A DNA stretch of 55,008 bases, from positions 1 through 55,008 of the IMG/VR virus record IMGVR_UViG_3300009149_000040. One strand, given 5' to 3'. A program made the translations under genes and the position numbers. This document shows, in pieces, positions 52,061 through 55,008 of the stretch. The first letter of the stretch is position 1, and each line of letters starts with the position of its first letter. Below the pieces are notes generated by a model that was given only the letters and a program-made list of their open reading frames with translations, did no database searches and was not told the origin of the DNA. This DNA is from a virus.

Positions 52061-52184
52061 TACGAGGAAATTTGAAGGTCAGTAAAGTTGTGAAATACGG
52101 GACTTGAACCCGCAACCTCTTCATTATGGGTGAAGCGCTCTAACCAAGTGAGCTAATTTCTGTAACGACCTTACCGTCCTCGTA
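52061..52184 (-). ncRNA. Y-RNA-like unit 1 with CAU-anticodon tRNA-like core
   Basis: Ends pair as TACGAGGA/TCCTCGTA (8 of 8). Inside this, AAGGTC/GACCTT (52075-52080 with 52167-52172) form a second helix. The tRNA-like core (about 52090-52162) has D, anticodon and T arms (T loop TTCAAGT), but only about five acceptor pairs (GAAAT/ATTTC); the outer two positions mismatch. The anticodon loop is CCCATAA, so base 33 is C where nearly all tRNAs have U. No CCA is encoded. Conserved C-G-G after the first helix strand and AUU before its partner resemble the Ro60-binding site of Y RNAs (bulged C, then G-purine facing UU). Confidence 0.7.
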
Positions 52185-52197
52185 CATTGATATTAAA

Positions 52198-52346
52198 TTT
52201 GAGGAAATGTGAGAGCAAAGAGTTGACATTTTTTAAATGCCGGATCTATATTCCGGTGCCTTAACCATTTGGCTACTTCCCCGTATATGGGGAAGCTAGG
52301 ATTCGAACCTAGATATTTGTTCTGTACTTGCTCTGCAGTCCTCAAA
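52198..52346 (-). ncRNA. Y-RNA-like unit 2 with circularly permuted tRNA-like core
   Basis: Outer helix TTTGAGGA/TCCTCAAA (8 of 8), second helix AGAGCAA/TTGCTCT (7 of 7). On the minus strand the order is T arm (52312-52296), acceptor 3' strand CTTCCCC (52295-52289), six-base linker, acceptor 5' strand GGGGAAG (52282-52276), D arm (52273-52258), anticodon arm (52256-52240). The acceptor is a perfect 7 bp, so the tRNA fold is complete but opened in the variable region and closed at the acceptor end. The anticodon loop is ATATAGA (anticodon AUA). It cannot be an ordinary tRNA, since its 5' and 3' acceptor ends are joined. Confidence 0.8.
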
Positions 52347-52377
52347 ATCTTGTGTTCTATCAAAAACTAAAAAATGA

Positions 52378-52512
52378 ATAAAGGAAATGCGGAAGTAAAG
52401 TGATGAAGTTACAAGGAGCAGGATTTGAACCCGCGACCTTCGGTGTGCAATACCGACGCTCAACCAACTGAGCTATCATTGTGTTTTCTGTACTTACTTC
52501 ACCGTCCTCTAT
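52378..52512 (-). ncRNA. Y-RNA-like unit 3 with UGC-anticodon tRNA-like core
   Basis: Outer helix ATAAAGGA/TCCTCTAT (7 of 8), second helix GAAGTAA/TTACTTC (7 of 7). The core (52411-52482) is an almost normal tRNA in normal order: acceptor six of seven pairs, D arm, anticodon loop ATTGCAC (UGC, alanine), T loop TTCAAAT. It lacks the G3-U70 pair that alanyl-tRNA synthetase needs (A3-U70 here) and has no encoded CCA, so charging with alanine is doubtful. First unit after the promoter. Confidence 0.75.
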
Positions 52513-52542
52513 TCAAATCGTGATTCCTTGTTGTCTGCTCCT

Positions 52543-52570
52543 ATTATAAGCATCTATAGCCTACTGTCAA
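52543..52570 (-). promoter_or_regulatory. Perfect-consensus promoter of the RNA operon
   Basis: On the minus strand TTGACA (52570-52565), 16 bases, TATAAT (52548-52543). Both hexamers match the sigma-70 consensus exactly, the only such case in this window. Predicted start is around 52536, about 25 bases before unit 3. The coupling to a terminator at 52016 defines a transcript of roughly 520 bases. Confidence 0.9.
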
Positions 52571-52616
52571 TACCTTTTTAGGGGCTCTAACACTATTTTC
52601 TGCTTACCAAGTCTAC

Positions 52617-52826
52617 CTAAAGAGGAGTGTCTGTTTTATCTTCTGTCAACGCAGAAAGCCACTCTTTAGCCTCTGCAATGCTTGCCTTTAAACCACGTAC
52701 ATCCCTTCTAGCGCGTACCACAACTGCTTTAGCTTTAGTTACGCGAGCTTCTGCTTTGCGGAGGTCTCCTTCTAGACCTTTGAGTAGCGTAGTTTGCTCA
52801 GTAATCTTCTTTTCCTTAACTGACAT
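52617..52826 (-). CDS. Small coiled-coil protein
   Basis: 69 aa from ATG 52826 with GGAGG five bases upstream, overlapping the preceding stop (TGATG). Almost one continuous charged helix (K-E-K-K-I-T-E-Q, L-R-K-A-E-A-R-V-T-K). Function unknown; ends about 50 bases before the RNA-operon promoter. Confidence 0.55.
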   Translation of the reverse strand: MSVKEKKITEQTTLLKGLEGDLRKAEARVTKAKAVVVRARRDVRGLKASIAEAKEWLSALTEDKTDTPL

Positions 52827-53104
52827 CAAATCCTCCTAACGAGTCCTTTGCAGAGTTCTAGTAGGCTTCCCAACATACTCTGTGTATCCTGCTTAAACGG
52901 TATACTCAATTGTGCATAAAAAACTTCTACACGTATACCCAAACGCTCTGATTTTTCATTCGCGGCAGCTAGTGCCTCGTCGTAATCTAGGAAAACTGCT
53001 GGAGCATTTCCATTATCCGCCATAGCCCTATCTATAGGTGGGGCGTTTCCCATGTGACGTAGACCAATAAAAAATACTGTATGCTCCCAACTTCCGTTTT
53101 CCAT
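52826..53104 (-). CDS. Hypothetical small protein
   Basis: 92 aa. Contains T-V-F-F-I-G-L-R-H-M-G-N and a D-Y-D-E-A-L-A-A-A helix that resemble small single-domain phage proteins, but no family is recognised. Coupled to the next gene. Confidence 0.5.
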   Translation of the reverse strand: MENGSWEHTVFFIGLRHMGNAPPIDRAMADNGNAPAVFLDYDEALAAANEKSERLGIRVEVFYAQLSIPFKQDTQSMLGSLLELCKGLVRRI

Positions 53105-53134
53105 TTGGCCCCGTCTATAACTTAGATAAAAGGT

Positions 53135-53467
53135 CTAAGATGGTAACAGTTTGTATACACTTCCTTTATACTCAATATAAGTAGCTGGTGCCACACTGGC
53201 CTCTTTCTCTTTTACAGTTTCCTTAGCTTCTTTTTCCATTGTTGCCAGGCGGTCATAATAATCTGCAAATTCGTTTAGATGTGCTAGAGCGATCTTTGCG
53301 GTCGTGACAGGGTCATCATCGGTGACGTTGGTATCTTTGCTACGGGTACCATGCTCAAGCTCAACGTCCATACCCTTAGCTAGATCGGAGGAAGAGAACT
53401 TCAATTTGTCCCAATCCAACCCTAGTTCTTCTGCTACTGCTTCGGCGTCTTTTTTAGAAAATCCCAT
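53135..53467 (-). CDS. DUF5661-like protein with C-terminal tag
   Basis: 110 aa. Residues 1-85 match the DUF5661 pattern: F-S-K-K-D-A, G-M-D-V-E-L-E-H-G, V-T-D-D-D-P and K-I-A-L-A-H-L-N-E-F-A-D-Y-Y. These are found in phages and bacteria, function unknown. After a short linker the tag ends the protein (Y-I-E-Y-K-G-S-V-Y-K-L-L). First gene behind the promoter near 53513-53541. Confidence 0.7.
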   Translation of the reverse strand: MGFSKKDAEAVAEELGLDWDKLKFSSSDLAKGMDVELEHGTRSKDTNVTDDDPVTTAKIALAHLNEFADYYDRLATMEKEAKETVKEKEASVAPATYIEYKGSVYKLLPS

Positions 53468-53505
53468 AGTAGGTCTCCAAGTTTGTGAATGGTTGTAGTG
53501 CTATA

Positions 53506-53541
53506 TAGTAGTAACATACTACTAATCTTTACAACTTTCAA
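53506..53541 (-). promoter_or_regulatory. Promoter with inverted repeat over the -10
   Basis: TTGAAA (53541-53536), 17 bases, TATGTT (53518-53513). The -10 lies in the centre of a perfect 7-base dyad, TAGTAGT-AACAT-ACTACTA (53506-53524). Same arrangement as the promoter at 18175, suggesting repressor or activator control of the minus-strand block. Confidence 0.6.
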
Positions 53542-53572
53542 CTTGGTTGTAGACCAAACTACTTGTAGAATA

Positions 53573-53647
53573 TAGCTACGAGTGGATTCGAACCACCAAC
53601 ATTACGCCCCTCAAGCGTACGCCTCTAGCCAATTGGGCCACGTAGCC
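53573..53647 (-). tRNA. tRNA-Leu(GAG), class I shape
   Basis: Acceptor GGCTACG/CGTAGCT (first pair G-U), T loop TTCGAAT, anticodon stem TACGC/GCGTA with loop TTGAGGG (anticodon GAG). The variable region is only five bases (ATGTT). Bacterial leucine tRNAs normally have a long variable arm, so either charging is unusual or the identity is not leucine. No CCA encoded. Confidence 0.75.
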
Positions 53648-53652
53648 ATAAT

Positions 53653-53725
53653 GCCCTCGCTGAGATTTGAACTCAGAAATCACGGCTCTGAACCGTGCAC
53701 CTTTAGCCAGTTAGGTCACGAGGGC
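53653..53725 (-). tRNA. tRNA-Leu(CAG), class I shape
   Basis: Acceptor GCCCTCG/CGAGGGC, seven perfect pairs; T arm CTGAG-TTCAAAT-CTCAG; anticodon arm CACGG-TTCAGAG-CCGTG (CAG). Variable region four bases, again without the long leucine arm. Ends five bases from the other tRNA. No CCA encoded. Confidence 0.8.
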
Positions 53726-53795
53726 CTGATGAATCCAGTAGATGACACAAAATATTTATCTGTCAAGAAGAAGCTAAGCTTAGTTACTATATTAC

Positions 53796-54434
53796 ATGAA
53801 AACACGAACAATAAAATACAATGGTAGTTTGTATACTCGGGTAGCATATACTAACGAAGATTTGTTAACCTATGAGCAAATACGTATGAGAGGGGCAGTA
53901 GAAATAGGTGACGCCTATGGTCCAGATAATAAATGGAACCCAGGATGGGCAGACATAGATGGCAAAAAATTTGCTCATGTAGACGCTTTAGATGAAAGTA
54001 TGCGGCCAATACAGCAATTTCTTCGAGTGGACAATTTAGAAGGGTGGAGATGGGAATGGATGGAAGGGCACACACAAGAAGATGTAATCGAGATGTTCGA
54101 AAGTTATAACGAAGCTAAGCGTAGGCAGAAAAATGGTAGTACATATACGCTTGCAGAAGATACCAGTAATACTAATCTCGTTGTCAAATATATAATACGT
54201 GAATCTGGATGGATGCACGATCTCCTAGAAGAAGCTAAAAGTCAAAACAGCCGCTTCAGGGACATACTAAAAGAAGTAGTAACAGAAGATCTCTTGAGGA
54301 AGGTTCCAAAAGTTAGCGGAGCTGCTGAAGAACTGATGAACAGATCTTTGAAAGACCTGTTAAAGTATGTTAATTGGAATGTGGTGGCCAAAAGAGCAAA
54401 AGCAATAGCAGAAGAAGATTACGGGATGGTCTGA
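53796..54434 (+). CDS. Tagged protein on the plus strand
   Basis: 212 aa. Tag (T-I-K-Y-N-G-S-L-Y-T-R-V) at residues 4-15 of an otherwise unrecognised mixed protein with a helical C-terminus. It is the only tagged gene on the plus strand, divergent from the tRNAs and convergent with the next gene, which shows that the tag is not tied to one operon. Confidence 0.6.
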   Translation: MKTRTIKYNGSLYTRVAYTNEDLLTYEQIRMRGAVEIGDAYGPDNKWNPGWADIDGKKFAHVDALDESMRPIQQFLRVDNLEGWRWEWMEGHTQEDVIEMFESYNEAKRRQKNGSTYTLAEDTSNTNLVVKYIIRESGWMHDLLEEAKSQNSRFRDILKEVVTEDLLRKVPKVSGAAEELMNRSLKDLLKYVNWNVVAKRAKAIAEEDYGMV

Positions 54435-54436
54435 GA

Positions 54437-55008
54437 TTAGATCACAGGTCCCCTTCCAACACCCGGCTCTACCGCCTGCCAAAACCCCGCAAACCTAACT
54501 GGTATCGTTTCCATTTCAAGCTCTTTCGCAATCCAGAGACGATGGTTCCCTTCTCCCAGCTTGGCGACACCGTTTTTGCCAAAGATCATCAAAGCGGGCT
54601 CATCCTCATCCCACCCCCACACCTTCATACTTTTACTAAGCTCCGCCCATTGTTCGTCTGTCTTCATACTATCCTTATCAGGAACACGATCATACTCACG
54701 GTACTTCCAAACTTCTTCAAGTGGATACTCAACCGTAAAAGAGCCCCACCGATCAGGACGTTCATCGTCAAGTGCCCATTTCTTAGCCACTTCTTCGATG
54801 GAGAGAGGGTTCTCAGTATCGAAATCGTAGTGGTCGTAGAAAGCACGTACGTACAGTTGGCCTCTATGTTTAACGTATTTTCCATACATCTTAGGCACGC
54901 TTGCATAGGTTAACTGATCAAACGTAGAAATGCGTTCAACATTAGCAGCTTTCTCAGAAGCAATCCCTTTAATGTAATCTACGTAGTACTGATAAAAACG
55001 CTGTTTTA
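54437..55008 (-). CDS. ParB/sulfiredoxin-like protein with internal tag, 5' end outside window
   Basis: The frame is open to the window edge, so only the C-terminal 190 residues are seen. The tag Y-V-K-H-R-G-Q-L-Y-V-R-A lies inside, about 45 residues from the edge. It is followed by an acidic linker and a domain with L-G-E-G-N-H-R-L-W-I-A-K-E-L, the G-x-x-R motif region of ParB/sulfiredoxin-fold proteins (nucleotide-binding). Starts within the window (GTG 54898, ATG 54889) are possible but less likely. Confidence 0.6.
   Translation of the reverse strand, partial: KQRFYQYYVDYIKGIASEKAANVERISTFDQLTYASVPKMYGKYVKHRGQLYVRAFYDHYDFDTENPLSIEEVAKKWALDDERPDRWGSFTVEYPLEEVWKYREYDRVPDKDSMKTDEQWAELSKSMKVWGWDEDEPALMIFGKNGVAKLGEGNHRLWIAKELEMETIPVRFAGFWQAVEPGVGRGPVI

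Noticed and set aside
51984-52124. N-terminal extension of the Ro60-like gene
   Set aside because: It would read through the terminator hairpin and into tRNA-like unit 1, and the GGAGG site precedes ATG 51983 instead.
52061-52512. Calling the three units ordinary tRNA genes
   Set aside because: Unit 2 is permuted with joined acceptor ends, unit 1 has a weak acceptor and C33, unit 3 lacks the alanine identity pair, and all have conserved pairing flanks that ordinary tRNA genes lack.
1-55008. CRISPR array or transposon
   Set aside because: No regularly spaced identical repeats, no transposase and no terminal inverted repeats were seen; the repeats found are iteron-like or pentameric.

Overview
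This window looks like an internal piece of a large tailed bacteriophage genome (Caudoviricetes). The evidence is a head-assembly block on the minus strand that includes a large terminase, portal, acidic scaffold, prohead protease and major capsid protein, together with phage-type tRNAs and tightly packed, often overlapping small genes. No integrase, tail genes or DNA polymerase are present, so the genome extends beyond both ends; the first and last genes are cut by the window edges. Base composition is AT-leaning, with GC-richer capsid genes. The host cannot be named. Shine-Dalgarno sites and TTGACA/TATAAT promoters indicate a bacterium.

Layout. (1) 1-15782, plus strand: about 38 mostly small genes, many with CxxC zinc ribbons, several membrane peptides, and a few recognisable enzymes: a pyruvoyl-dependent arginine decarboxylase, a RuvC-like resolvase and an HNH nuclease. 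Three intergenic tracts are G-rich with a five-base period, and one 220-base gap holds iteron-like repeats beside a DNA-binding gene. Nine of these small proteins share a short Trp-centred peptide motif (about [DE]-W-x-x-R-[VIL]-x-x-[IV]-[VL]). (2) 15779-18114, minus strand: a zinc-ribbon protein, a PolB-type exonuclease relative lacking its catalytic acids, and a possible sigma-like protein behind a good promoter. (3) 18377-48626, minus strand: the head module, from TerL/portal/scaffold/protease to the capsid protein, interleaved with many accessory proteins. (4) 48805-53725, minus strand: an ARPP-1-like protein, a Ro60/TROVE-like vWA protein, a promoter-to-terminator RNA operon with three tRNA-like elements, a DUF5661-like gene and two tRNAs. 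(5) 53796-55008: two more accessory genes.

Two systems stand out. First, 18 proteins of the right-hand region carry 23 copies of a 12-14 residue peptide (roughly [YR]-I-[KR]-V-x-G-x-x-Y-x-[LI]-A). It lies at the N-terminus, between domains or at the C-terminus, and is missing from TerL, portal, scaffold, protease and capsid. It marks a P-loop polynucleotide-kinase-like enzyme, a cyclic-phosphate-processing receiver domain, a nucleotidyltransferase and a ParB/sulfiredoxin-like protein. I infer a virion-cargo or capsid-targeting tag, possibly a prohead-protease site, but this is untested. Second, 52016-52570 (minus strand) is a compact RNA operon: perfect -35 and -10 hexamers, three tandem units, then a terminator. 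Each unit has a tRNA-like core bracketed by two helices whose sequences change between units while pairing is kept. In the middle unit the tRNA is circularly permuted. The operon lies directly upstream of the Ro60-like gene, which fits the bacterial Ro60/Y-RNA arrangement. Together with the kinase, cyclic-phosphate and nucleotidyltransferase genes it suggests an RNA quality-control or RNA-repair toolkit carried by the phage.
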